Shown here: positions 1 to 5,149 of the stretch, one piece after another | Numbering within the stretch: the first letter of the stretch is position 1 | How the letters are laid out: each line of letters opens with the position of its first letter | NCBI GenBank assembly: GCA_027030435.1 | Contig: JALVEX010000449.1 | Location: 1 to 6,303, forward strand | Length of the DNA: 6,303 nucleotides | Source of the DNA: Paracoccaceae bacterium | Lineage (GTDB): Bacteria; Pseudomonadota; Alphaproteobacteria; Rhodobacterales; Rhodobacteraceae | Reading direction: 5' to 3' | Position numbers and translations under genes: made by a program | Notes under the pieces: generated by a model | What the model was told of the DNA's origin: nothing | Seen by the model: only the letters and a program-made list of their open reading frames with translations | The model's database searches: none

Positions 1-1
1 C

Positions 2-1048
2 GAGATCGGCCTGCCGCTGAAGCTGGTCGATTTCACCCGCTACGCCCCCCCGCTCGCCCATTACGACAGCCGCAATGATTCCGGCGTGCGCGTGTTCCTG
101 ATCTCCCAGGAAGGCGATGAAACGGCGCTGGCGGGGCTCTACGAGGTGCTCCAGAGCCTCGAGATCATCCCCCCCCAAGGCGAACGCTTCCTGAAGGCGC
201 GGGAATTCATGATCGAGGGTGCCGACGGCAAGATCGCCAGCCACGCCGAGGCGCGGCTCGAAGACGGCCTGATCAAGGGCTTCATCCTCGTGTGGCCCGC
301 CGGCGATGAAACGCGGCGCGCAAGGGTGCTCGATGAAATGCGCGCGAGCTTCAGGCCCCTGCCCGGCATCAGCCTCGACGATCTCGCCCAGCCCCCGGGC
401 GAGGATCAGAGCGTGGATCTCGTGGCCGGGCTCGAAATCCGCAAGCCCCGCCTCTCGCGCTCGGGCTTCTTCGTGGACGGCAGGGGGAGCGTGCTGACCA
501 CCCTCGATGCGGCAAGCGAGTGCGGCCGGATCACCATCGATGATGAATACGAGGCCCGCCTCGAGGCCGCCGATCCCGCCCGCGGGCTGGCGCTCATCAC
601 CCCCGCCGAGCCCCTCGCCCCGGCCGCCCATGCCCGCCTGCGCGCCCAGCCCCCGAGGCTCGGCTCCGAGATCAGCGCCGCCGGCTATTCCTACGAGGGG
701 ATTCTCGATGCCCCGAGCCTCACCTTCGGCCGCCTCGCCGACATGCGCGGCCTCGATGGCGAACCCTGGCTCTACCGGCTCGAGATCGCCGCCCGGCCGG
801 GGGATGCGGGCGGGCCGGTGCTCGATCGGGGCGGGCTGGTGCTGGGCATGCTGCTGCCCCGCCTGGCAGATAACAGCCGCCGCCTGCCCGATGACGTCCA
901 TTTCGCCGCCAGGGCCGCGGCGCTCGCCGGTTTTCTGGCGGAAAATGCGATCACGCCGCAAGAAGGCCCGCCCGGCGAGGCGCGCGCGCCCGAGGATCTC
1001 GCCGCCATTGCCGCAGACATGACGGTGCTCGTGAGCTGCTGGGATTGA
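2..1048 (+). CDS. Trypsin-like-fold protein with degenerate catalytic triad (pseudo-protease), 5' partial
   Basis: The frame is open from the left window edge to TGA at 1046-1048, giving 348 codons. The GTG at 86 is internal because coding continues upstream, so the true start lies outside. The second half has a trypsin/HtrA-like layout: a GFFVDGRGSVLTT strand (about 467-505), a DPARGLALI segment (572-598) and an oxyanion-type GDAGGPV motif (800-820). By hand alignment to HtrA-type proteases the catalytic His is Asp (506-508), the catalytic Asp is Gly (584-586) and the nucleophilic Ser is Ala (806-808). The fold is therefore probably kept without peptidase activity. The conserved-looking ending AADMTVLVSCW resembles Rhodobacterales 'trypsin-like peptidase domain' proteins as I remember them; some of those carry an N-terminal envelope domain, but none is visible here. 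A substrate-binding, scaffold or envelope role is inference. It converges with folE2 across 96 bp. Confidence 0.82.
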   Translation, partial: EIGLPLKLVDFTRYAPPLAHYDSRNDSGVRVFLISQEGDETALAGLYEVLQSLEIIPPQGERFLKAREFMIEGADGKIASHAEARLEDGLIKGFILVWPAGDETRRARVLDEMRASFRPLPGISLDDLAQPPGEDQSVDLVAGLEIRKPRLSRSGFFVDGRGSVLTTLDAASECGRITIDDEYEARLEAADPARGLALITPAEPLAPAAHARLRAQPPRLGSEISAAGYSYEGILDAPSLTFGRLADMRGLDGEPWLYRLEIAARPGDAGGPVLDRGGLVLGMLLPRLADNSRRLPDDVHFAARAAALAGFLAENAITPQEGPPGEARAPEDLAAIAADMTVLVSCWD

Positions 1049-1144
1049 AGAGAAGGGCCTGAAAGACCGGCCCGTGCCCACAGATGCCCGCCCGCAGATG
1101 CCCGAAGGCGACATCACCTCCGGCGCCCGCCGTGGTGGCGTGGG
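1049..1144. other. Convergent intergenic spacer without a clear terminator
   Basis: These 96 bp separate two converging genes. A five-base-pair inverted repeat, GGGCC (1055-1059) with GGCCC (1069-1073), could form a hairpin after the plus-strand gene, and CGCC (1128-1131) with GGCG (1137-1140) a weak one after folE2. Neither is followed by a T-run in its reading direction, so intrinsic termination is not supported. The sequence CAGATGCCCG occurs twice, at 1081-1090 and 1095-1104. Confidence 0.45.
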
Positions 1145-2251
1145 TCAGCCTACCTTGTAGAGCGTGTTGAACAGCCAGGGATCGAGGCTCTCGCTCTCGA
1201 AGGTGTCGCCCTCGGTGAGAATGCTCACCGCATCGTGGCTGTGCAGGCTCTCCTGGTGGCTGGCAATGATGCGGAAATCGCCGATCCGGGGATCCTTCTG
1301 CAGGGCCTCGAAGAACAGCCGCGCCGCATCCTCCACGAAGATCGGATTGGCGGCATTCAGTTCGGCGAAGGCCTGCTCGTCCTCGCGCTTCACCATCACC
1401 TGGGTTTCGGTGGGCACGGCGGCACGGCAGATATCGATCAGATCCTCGAACCACAGCCGCGGCCCCGGCAGAAGCTGCACCGAGATGCGCGCCACCGAGC
1501 GCTGGGAATGGGGCGTCGCGAGCTGGCTGCGGAACTGGCGCGCATGTTCGGAAAGCTCAAGCGAACACGGGCAGGTGGAGGAATAGACGTAATCCAGATG
1601 CATGAATTTCGATATCTTCCCCCGCGTCTCCACAAGCTCCAGAGCGATGTCGTAATACTGGTAGCCCGTAAGCCCCGAGCGCAGCGAAGGCAGGAGCGCG
1701 GGGAAGGAAAAGCGCATCTGTATGCGGGCGTCGAAGCTCTCGAGATCGGCCTTGTAATCGTTGAGCGCCGCCTCGATCACATCGATGCTGAAGGTCTTTT
1801 GCGCATGGCCGTAGAAGCTGCGCATGATGCGCGACATGTTGATCCCCTTCTTCCCCGCCTCGAGGCTCACCGTGCCGGTGACGGAGGTTTCAAGCTGCAC
1901 CTCGCCGCCGTCGCGGGTATGAAAGCGGATCGGCAGGCGGAAATTGGAGATCCCCACATGCTGGATATGGCGCTTCGCGCCGCGGATCAGGCTCTCCGGC
2001 CCGTTCTGCAGATCGGGGAGCGAGGCCTTGTAGGCCTCGTCCGCCGTGAATTCCTCCGGGTAGGCCCGCGCCAGCGCCGGGTAGTTCGATACCTCCTGCC
2101 CCGGCAACAGCCGCGACACCACGGGATCAAGCGCCGCCGCCTCGAGCGCGCTCACGGATGAGGCCCATTCGCGCAACAGCTCGAGCGCCTTTTCCGCCTC
2201 TTCCCGGCTGGGCGGCCCGCCCTGCCCCGCTTTCGGCTTCTGGATGTTCAT
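1145..2251 (-). CDS. folE2: GTP cyclohydrolase IB (FolE2 family)
   Basis: This 368-residue cytosolic enzyme is predicted to convert GTP to 7,8-dihydroneopterin triphosphate, the first step toward tetrahydrofolate and, in many bacteria, queuosine. The type IB enzyme is unrelated in sequence to FolE and can work with metals other than zinc. Family signatures visible in order are KGINMSRIMRSFYGHA (about 135-150), the STCPCS motif with Cys227 and Cys229, TPHSQRS with His248, ANPIFVEDAARLFFE (301-315) and ASHQESLHSHDAV (330-342). The Cys and His residues match the metal/active-site motifs of the family. Length is at the long end of the family, typical of alphaproteobacterial members with an N-terminal extension. 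The ATG at 2251 has a GGAGG about seven bases upstream. It lies 94 bp downstream of metZ on the same strand, so it may share the SAM-II-controlled transcript. I see no obvious Zur operator in the gap. Confidence 0.96.
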   Translation of the reverse strand: MNIQKPKAGQGGPPSREEAEKALELLREWASSVSALEAAALDPVVSRLLPGQEVSNYPALARAYPEEFTADEAYKASLPDLQNGPESLIRGAKRHIQHVGISNFRLPIRFHTRDGGEVQLETSVTGTVSLEAGKKGINMSRIMRSFYGHAQKTFSIDVIEAALNDYKADLESFDARIQMRFSFPALLPSLRSGLTGYQYYDIALELVETRGKISKFMHLDYVYSSTCPCSLELSEHARQFRSQLATPHSQRSVARISVQLLPGPRLWFEDLIDICRAAVPTETQVMVKREDEQAFAELNAANPIFVEDAARLFFEALQKDPRIGDFRIIASHQESLHSHDAVSILTEGDTFESESLDPWLFNTLYKVG

Positions 2252-2308
2252 CTCAAGCCCTCCGGCCTCCCGTTCGCAGCCCGACTATTACGCGATTTTT
2301 CACCCGCT

Positions 2309-2342
2309 GGCCAGAAGTGGCCCGCCCCCATTGCCTCTGGCC
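2309..2342 (-). repeat. Inverted repeat (hairpin) between metZ and folE2
   Basis: A perfect 7-bp inverted repeat pairs GGCCAGA (2342-2336 in the RNA direction) with TCTGGCC (2315-2309), and can extend by one G-U and one G-C pair around a GC-rich loop. It starts four bases after the metZ stop codon. No U-tract follows, so it is not a standard intrinsic terminator. It could stabilise the metZ 3' end or tune folE2 expression; both are inference. Confidence 0.5.
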
Positions 2343-2345
2343 GCC

Positions 2346-3542
2346 TCAGACCGCCCCGAGCGCCTGCGTCACATCCGCGATCAGATCGCCCGCATCCTCG
2401 AGGCCAAGGCTCATGCGCACCATGCCGGGCGTGATGCCAAGCGCCGCGCGCTCCTCTTCGCCGAGGCGCTGGTGGGTGGTGGTGGCCGGATGCGTCACGA
2501 GGCTTTTCGCATCGCCCAGATTGTTGGTGATGGTGAAAAGCCTGAGCGCATTCAGAAAGCGGAAGGCCCCCTCCTTGCCGCCCTTCACATCGAGCGTCAG
2601 CATGGTGCCGCCGTGATCCATCTGGCGCCCCGCAAGATCGGCCTGCGGGAAATCGGCGAGCCCCGGCCAGATCAGCCGCGCAAGCTTCTCATGGCCGCGC
2701 AGGGCACCCGCCAGCGCCTCGGCATTCGCCGCCTGGGCGCGCACGCGCAGATCCAGCGTCTCGAGCCCCTTCAGCATCACCCAGGCGCTGAACGGGCTCA
2801 TCGAGGCGCCGGTGTGCTTCATGAAGGGTTCGATCTCGCCGCGGACGAAATCTCGGCTGGCGAGGATCACCCCGCCAAGGCAGCGCCCCTGGCCATCCAC
2901 ATGCTTGGTGGCGGAATAGATCACCACATCGGCCCCGAGCGCCAGCGGCCGGCTCAGCACTCCGGTGGCGAAGGTGTTGTCCACAACCACCAGCGCGCCC
3001 GCCCCGCGGGCCAGGCGGGAAACCTCTGCAATGTCCACAAGTTCGAGCGTCGGATTGGCGACGCTCTCGAAGAAGACAAGCTTCGCCGGGCGCGAAAGCG
3101 CCGCACGCCAGGCGGCGTTGTCGGCCCCGTCCACAAGCTCCACCTCGACCCCGAAGCGTGCCAGCAGATCGTTGAGGATGTAGAGGCAGGAGCCGAACAG
3201 CGCCCGCGCCGCCACCACCCGATCGCCCGCGCGCAACGGCGCCGTCAGCGCGGCATGAACGGCCGCCATCCCCGAAGCGGTGGCGAAGGCATCCTCCGCC
3301 CCCTCGAGCGCCGCCATGCGCTCCTCGAACATCCGCACCGTGGGGTTGCCGTAGCGGGCATAGATGAATTCATCCTTGCCCAGCTCGCGAAAGCGCGCCT
3401 CGGCCGCCTCGGCGGAAGGATAGACGAACCCTTGCGTCAGAAACAGAGCCTCCGATACCTCGCCATAGCCGCTCCTGCGCGTGCCATCATGCACCGCCTT
3501 CGTGCGCGCCTTCCATTCCCCTGCCATCCGACCCCCTGCCAT
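2346..3542 (-). CDS. metZ: O-succinylhomoserine sulfhydrylase (PLP-dependent)
   Basis: This 398-residue Cys/Met-metabolism PLP enzyme is predicted to join O-succinylhomoserine (or O-acetylhomoserine) with sulfide to give homocysteine in the cytosol, the direct sulfhydrylation route to methionine. Visible signatures are FIYARYGNPT (about 59-68) with Tyr61 and Arg63 for PLP phosphate contact from the partner subunit, FATASGMAAV, VVDNTFATG with Asp188 for the pyridine nitrogen, the YSATKH motif with the Schiff-base Lys213, and a C-terminal RMSLGLED with Arg376 for the substrate carboxylate. QGFVY and HVDGQGRCLGG favour MetZ over cystathionine gamma-synthase (MetB), but exact substrate cannot be read from sequence. 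Two in-frame ATGs compete, at 3542 and 3527, inside a 15-bp tandem duplication. The upstream one is chosen because GGAGGG (3553-3548) lies five bases before it; starting at 3527 gives 393 residues. The gene follows a SAM-II riboswitch and precedes folE2. Confidence 0.95.
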   Translation of the reverse strand: MAGGRMAGEWKARTKAVHDGTRRSGYGEVSEALFLTQGFVYPSAEAAEARFRELGKDEFIYARYGNPTVRMFEERMAALEGAEDAFATASGMAAVHAALTAPLRAGDRVVAARALFGSCLYILNDLLARFGVEVELVDGADNAAWRAALSRPAKLVFFESVANPTLELVDIAEVSRLARGAGALVVVDNTFATGVLSRPLALGADVVIYSATKHVDGQGRCLGGVILASRDFVRGEIEPFMKHTGASMSPFSAWVMLKGLETLDLRVRAQAANAEALAGALRGHEKLARLIWPGLADFPQADLAGRQMDHGGTMLTLDVKGGKEGAFRFLNALRLFTITNNLGDAKSLVTHPATTTHQRLGEEERAALGITPGMVRMSLGLEDAGDLIADVTQALGAV

Positions 3543-3546
3543 CCGA
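3517..3546 (-). repeat. 15-bp tandem duplication carrying two metZ start codons
   Basis: On the minus strand the unit TCGGATGGCAGGGG plus one variable base (G, then A) occurs twice head to tail, at 3546-3532 and 3531-3517. Each copy carries an ATG in the metZ frame. The upstream ATG (3542) is served by GGAGGG outside the repeat. The first copy supplies a purine-rich AGGGGG just before the second ATG (3527). The unit is a multiple of three, so the frame is preserved and only five residues (MAGGR) are added. Confidence 0.85.
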
Positions 3547-3559
3547 TCCCTCCGGGCAC

Positions 3560-3588
3560 AAAAAAACCGCCACCGGATCAGGGGGCGG
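3560..3588 (-). terminator. Candidate SAM-controlled intrinsic terminator in metZ leader
   Basis: In the RNA direction CCGCC (3588-3584) pairs with GGCGG (3571-3567). Two further G-C pairs form across a single bulged U, and seven consecutive U follow (3566-3560). This stem plus U-tract sits between the SAM-II aptamer and the metZ ribosome-binding site, the expected place for an expression platform. The stem is short (five pairs plus two), so strength is uncertain. The arm GCGG plus U-tract could alternatively pair with the aptamer 3' tail (3633-3623); see findings. Confidence 0.55.
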
Positions 3589-3594
3589 GCATTT

Positions 3595-3608
3595 CGCGCT
3601 TTCGCGCG
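3595..3608 (-). other. GAAA-tetraloop hairpin in metZ leader
   Basis: In the RNA direction CGCGC, GAAA, GCGCG form a perfect five-base-pair stem closed by a GNRA tetraloop. It lies seven bases after the end of the SAM-II aptamer and just before the candidate terminator. It is probably a stable linker or folding element of the leader. No independent function is evident. Confidence 0.6.
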
Positions 3609-3614
3609 GCTCGA

Positions 3615-3669
3615 CCTCTTTAGCGGCTTGTTTAGCGTGGCCCGCAATCCGGTAACAAATCGCCACGAG
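3615..3669 (-). ncRNA. SAM-II riboswitch aptamer upstream of metZ
   Basis: The minus-strand leader matches the SAM-II (metA motif) consensus. Stem P1 forms between CGUGGC (3667-3662) and GCCACG (3641-3636). The loop starts with the conserved GAUUUG (3661-3656). The conserved UAAACAAG and CGCUAAAG runs follow P1 at 3634-3627 and 3625-3618. The H-type pseudoknot P2 is available: loop GCGG (3645-3642) pairs with tail CCGC (3626-3623), and loop CC (3652-3651) can meet GG (3616-3615). SAM-II binds S-adenosylmethionine and represses methionine-synthesis genes in alphaproteobacteria. The metZ context fits exactly. The end of the aptamer lies about 70 bases before the start codon, so control by occlusion of the ribosome-binding site within P2 itself is unlikely here. 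A separate downstream expression platform is expected. Confidence 0.93.
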
Positions 3670-3676
3670 TGAAGCC

Positions 3677-3705
3677 TGCCTAACGCGGCGGGGGTGGCCG
3701 GTCAA
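3677..3705 (-). promoter_or_regulatory. Candidate sigma-70-type promoter for metZ-folE2
   Basis: On the minus strand TTGACC (3705-3700) is a good -35 hexamer. At a 17-bp spacing follows TAGGCA (3682-3677), a weak -10 with only the first two positions matching consensus. Initiation about seven bases downstream would start the RNA at about 3670, immediately before the SAM-II aptamer, which is the main support for this call. Confidence 0.5.
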
Positions 3706-3792
3706 GCCCTGCGGGGCTGCCCGGCGCCCCGCGCCGCGGGAAACTGGTCGAGTTGGCGAAAAAGGGCATGATGTGCGGCAATGCGAAGAGAG
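3706..3792. other. Divergent spacer between metZ and gst promoters
   Basis: Together with the metZ leader this belongs to a 327-bp stretch (3543-3869) without a large gene. It contains GC-rich inverted repeats, AGCCC/GGGCT (3705-3709 with 3714-3718) and GCGGGG/CCCCGC (3711-3716 with 3727-3732), without T-tracts. A TTGGCG near 3755 with GGCAAT 18 bp later is the only plus-strand promoter-like pair I see, and it is poor. No RNA gene is recognised here. Confidence 0.35.
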
Positions 3793-3873
3793 ATGTGCAT
3801 GGCTGACCTGTTGCGCTTTCCCCGCCCTGCACGCAAGGATGCGGGAGAGCAACTGGGGGGAAATGCACCGTGA
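3793..3873 (+). CDS. Possible small ORF (26 aa) coupled to the downstream transferase
   Basis: ATG at 3793 opens 26 codons, with a second in-frame ATG at 3799 giving 24 residues, and ends in TGA at 3871-3873. The stop overlaps the GTG start of the glutathione transferase in a GTGA arrangement, the classic geometry of translational coupling. The peptide from 3799 begins MADLLRFPRPARKDAGE; it is basic in the first half and lacks a membrane segment or signal peptide. A weak purine-rich stretch (AAGAGAG) precedes the second ATG. I do not recognise it. A frame this short can be open by chance in GC-rich DNA, so this is tentative; a leader peptide is the main alternative. Confidence 0.3.
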   Translation: MCMADLLRFPRPARKDAGEQLGGNAP

Positions 3874-4601
3874 GCGACGCAATCGAACTCTACTACTGGC
3901 CCACGCCGAACGGCTGGAAGATCGCCATCGCACTCGAGGAGATGGGGCTTGCGTGGAATCTCAACCTCGTCAACATCGGCGCGGGCGAGCAGTTCGATCC
4001 CGATTTTCTGAAGATCGCGCCCAACAACCGCATGCCGGCGATCATCGATCCACAGGGGCCGGACGGCAGGCCGATCTCGATCTTCGAATCCGGCGCGATC
4101 CTGCAGTATCTGGCGCGCAAGACGGGGCAGTTCTACGGCAGGACGGAGCGTGAGCGCGTGCAGGTGGATCAATGGCTGATGTGGCAGATGGGCGGGCTCG
4201 GGCCGATGGCGGGCCAGGCGCATCATTTCCTGAAATACGCACCCTCCCTGGAGCCGCCGCAGGATCTGCCCTATGCCAAGGAGCGCTACCGCAATGAAAC
4301 CGCGCGCCTTTACGGCGTGCTCGATCGTCAGCTGGCGCAAACCGAATATGTTGCAGGCGATTTCTTCTCCATCGCCGACATGGCGATCTGGCCCTGGGCG
4401 AGCCTCTGGAAGGGCCAGGAACAGACCCTCGAGGACAAGCCCCACATGGCGCGCTGGCTGGAAACGGTGGGCGCGCGCCCCGGCGTGCAGGCGGGGCGGG
4501 CCGTGGCGGCGCAGAACCGCGGCGATCTCAAGGCCGACAGAAAGGCCCAGGAGATCCTCTTTCGCGGGGCGCGCGCCCGGGCGCCCGGTAGAGATCAATA
4601 G
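3870..4601 (+). CDS. Glutathione S-transferase, Nu class (YfcG/YghU-like)
   Basis: The 243-residue product is close to E. coli YfcG in layout. Nu-class enzymes have weak classical transferase activity and act as glutathione-dependent disulfide-bond reductases in the cytosol. The N-terminal thioredoxin-like domain (about 5-87) has YYWPTPNGWK with Thr12 and Asn14 at the class-specific glutathione-contact positions, NNRMPAI with the cis-proline Pro56, and the ESG motif (Glu73-Ser74) for the gamma-glutamyl group. The helical C-terminal domain (about 95-215) carries WQMGGLGPMAGQAHHF (105-120), a hallmark of YfcG-like proteins, and FSIADMAIWPW (166-176). The basic tail makes it longer than the 215-residue YfcG. 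The GTG start at 3870 is chosen because homology begins there and a GGGGGG lies nine bases upstream; the ATG at 3863 is in another frame. It is divergent from metZ and overlaps the cytochrome gene by 7 bp at its 3' end. Confidence 0.93.
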   Translation: MSDAIELYYWPTPNGWKIAIALEEMGLAWNLNLVNIGAGEQFDPDFLKIAPNNRMPAIIDPQGPDGRPISIFESGAILQYLARKTGQFYGRTERERVQVDQWLMWQMGGLGPMAGQAHHFLKYAPSLEPPQDLPYAKERYRNETARLYGVLDRQLAQTEYVAGDFFSIADMAIWPWASLWKGQEQTLEDKPHMARWLETVGARPGVQAGRAVAAQNRGDLKADRKAQEILFRGARARAPGRDQ

Positions 4602-5071
4602 ATGCCGTTGGCCTTCTGGAGCGCGCGCACATAGGCGATGATGGATTTGAGTTCGGCATCCGTCACGCCCTTCACGGGCGGCATGTTGCCAAAGCGCCAG
4701 TGATGGGCGCGCACGCCGGTGCGTGCCGCCAGCATGAAGGCGGCATCGCCGTGATGGGAAGGCTTGTAGTAATCATGCACGAGCGGCGGCGCCACGCCTT
4801 TCTGCCCCTCGGCCTTCTCGCCGTGGCAGCCTGCGCATCTGGCCCTGAAGGCCATCTGCCCCATCTTCGCAAGCCCTTCGAGCGGCGGCACGCGCACCTC
4901 GGCAATCGCCGCGCCCGATGGTGCAGCTTTCCCTCCTGCCGCCCCGCCTGCAGGCACAGATTGCGCGCTTTCGGGCGCCGGCGCCTCGCCGGAGCCGCCC
5001 TTCAGCGCAAGATACCCGGCCGCCACGACGGCCAGAAGGCCGAAGCCCGCGATAATGATCCTGCCGTTCAT
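4595..5071 (-). CDS. Membrane-anchored monohaem class I cytochrome c
   Basis: The 158-residue protein starts with a single hydrophobic segment (about 5-23) that should act as an uncleaved signal anchor. A flexible linker rich in Ala, Gly and Pro (about 25-58) follows, then a cytochrome c domain facing the periplasm. One CAGCH haem motif (Cys79, Cys82, axial His83) is present, and FGNMPPV supplies the probable sixth ligand Met130. The ending DAELKSIIAYVRALQ is the usual C-terminal helix of class I cytochromes. It probably shuttles electrons in or near the respiratory chain; the partner cannot be inferred because no oxidase or dehydrogenase gene is adjacent. GGGAG precedes the ATG by about nine bases. 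It lies 78 bp downstream of the amidotransferase-like gene on the same strand and could be co-transcribed with it. Confidence 0.92.
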   Translation of the reverse strand: MNGRIIIAGFGLLAVVAAGYLALKGGSGEAPAPESAQSVPAGGAAGGKAAPSGAAIAEVRVPPLEGLAKMGQMAFRARCAGCHGEKAEGQKGVAPPLVHDYYKPSHHGDAAFMLAARTGVRAHHWRFGNMPPVKGVTDAELKSIIAYVRALQKANGIY

Positions 5072-5149
5072 CGATTCCCGCTCCCTTTGGTCCTTTTTCC
5101 CCTTGATGGGGCTTCCGGCAGGGGGAAGGTCAAGAGTGGATCGGGGATT

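Noticed and set aside
86..1048. GTG at 86 as the start of the first gene
   Set aside because: The same frame is open back to base 2 with sensible coding content and there is no ribosome-binding site before 86, so the gene is treated as truncated by the window.
1081..1104. Direct repeat CAGATGCCCG with 14-bp period, considered as a repeat array or binding site
   Set aside because: Only two copies, in a low-complexity GC-rich spacer, with no further unit or dyad symmetry.
1235..2161. 308-codon plus-strand open frame antisense to folE2
   Set aside because: It shadows folE2, shows no motif, and has no plausible ribosome-binding site.
2244..3623. 459-codon plus-strand open frame antisense to metZ
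   Set aside because: It is the complement of metZ, whose product has all its family motifs. Long antisense frames are expected in GC-rich coding DNA, and the translation is rich in Arg, His and Ala with no recognisable domain.
3702..4598. 298-codon minus-strand open frame opposite gst
   Set aside because: The plus-strand gst has clear Nu-class motifs; the antisense translation does not resemble any family and would run through the metZ promoter region.
5101..5133. TTGACC on the minus strand (5133-5128) as a -35 element for the cytochrome gene, and a CCCC/GGGG hairpin near 5098-5110
   Set aside because: No acceptable -10 occurs at 16-18 bp (CCCATC at 17), and the hairpin is followed by A and not T in the transcribed direction, so neither promoter nor terminator is supported.
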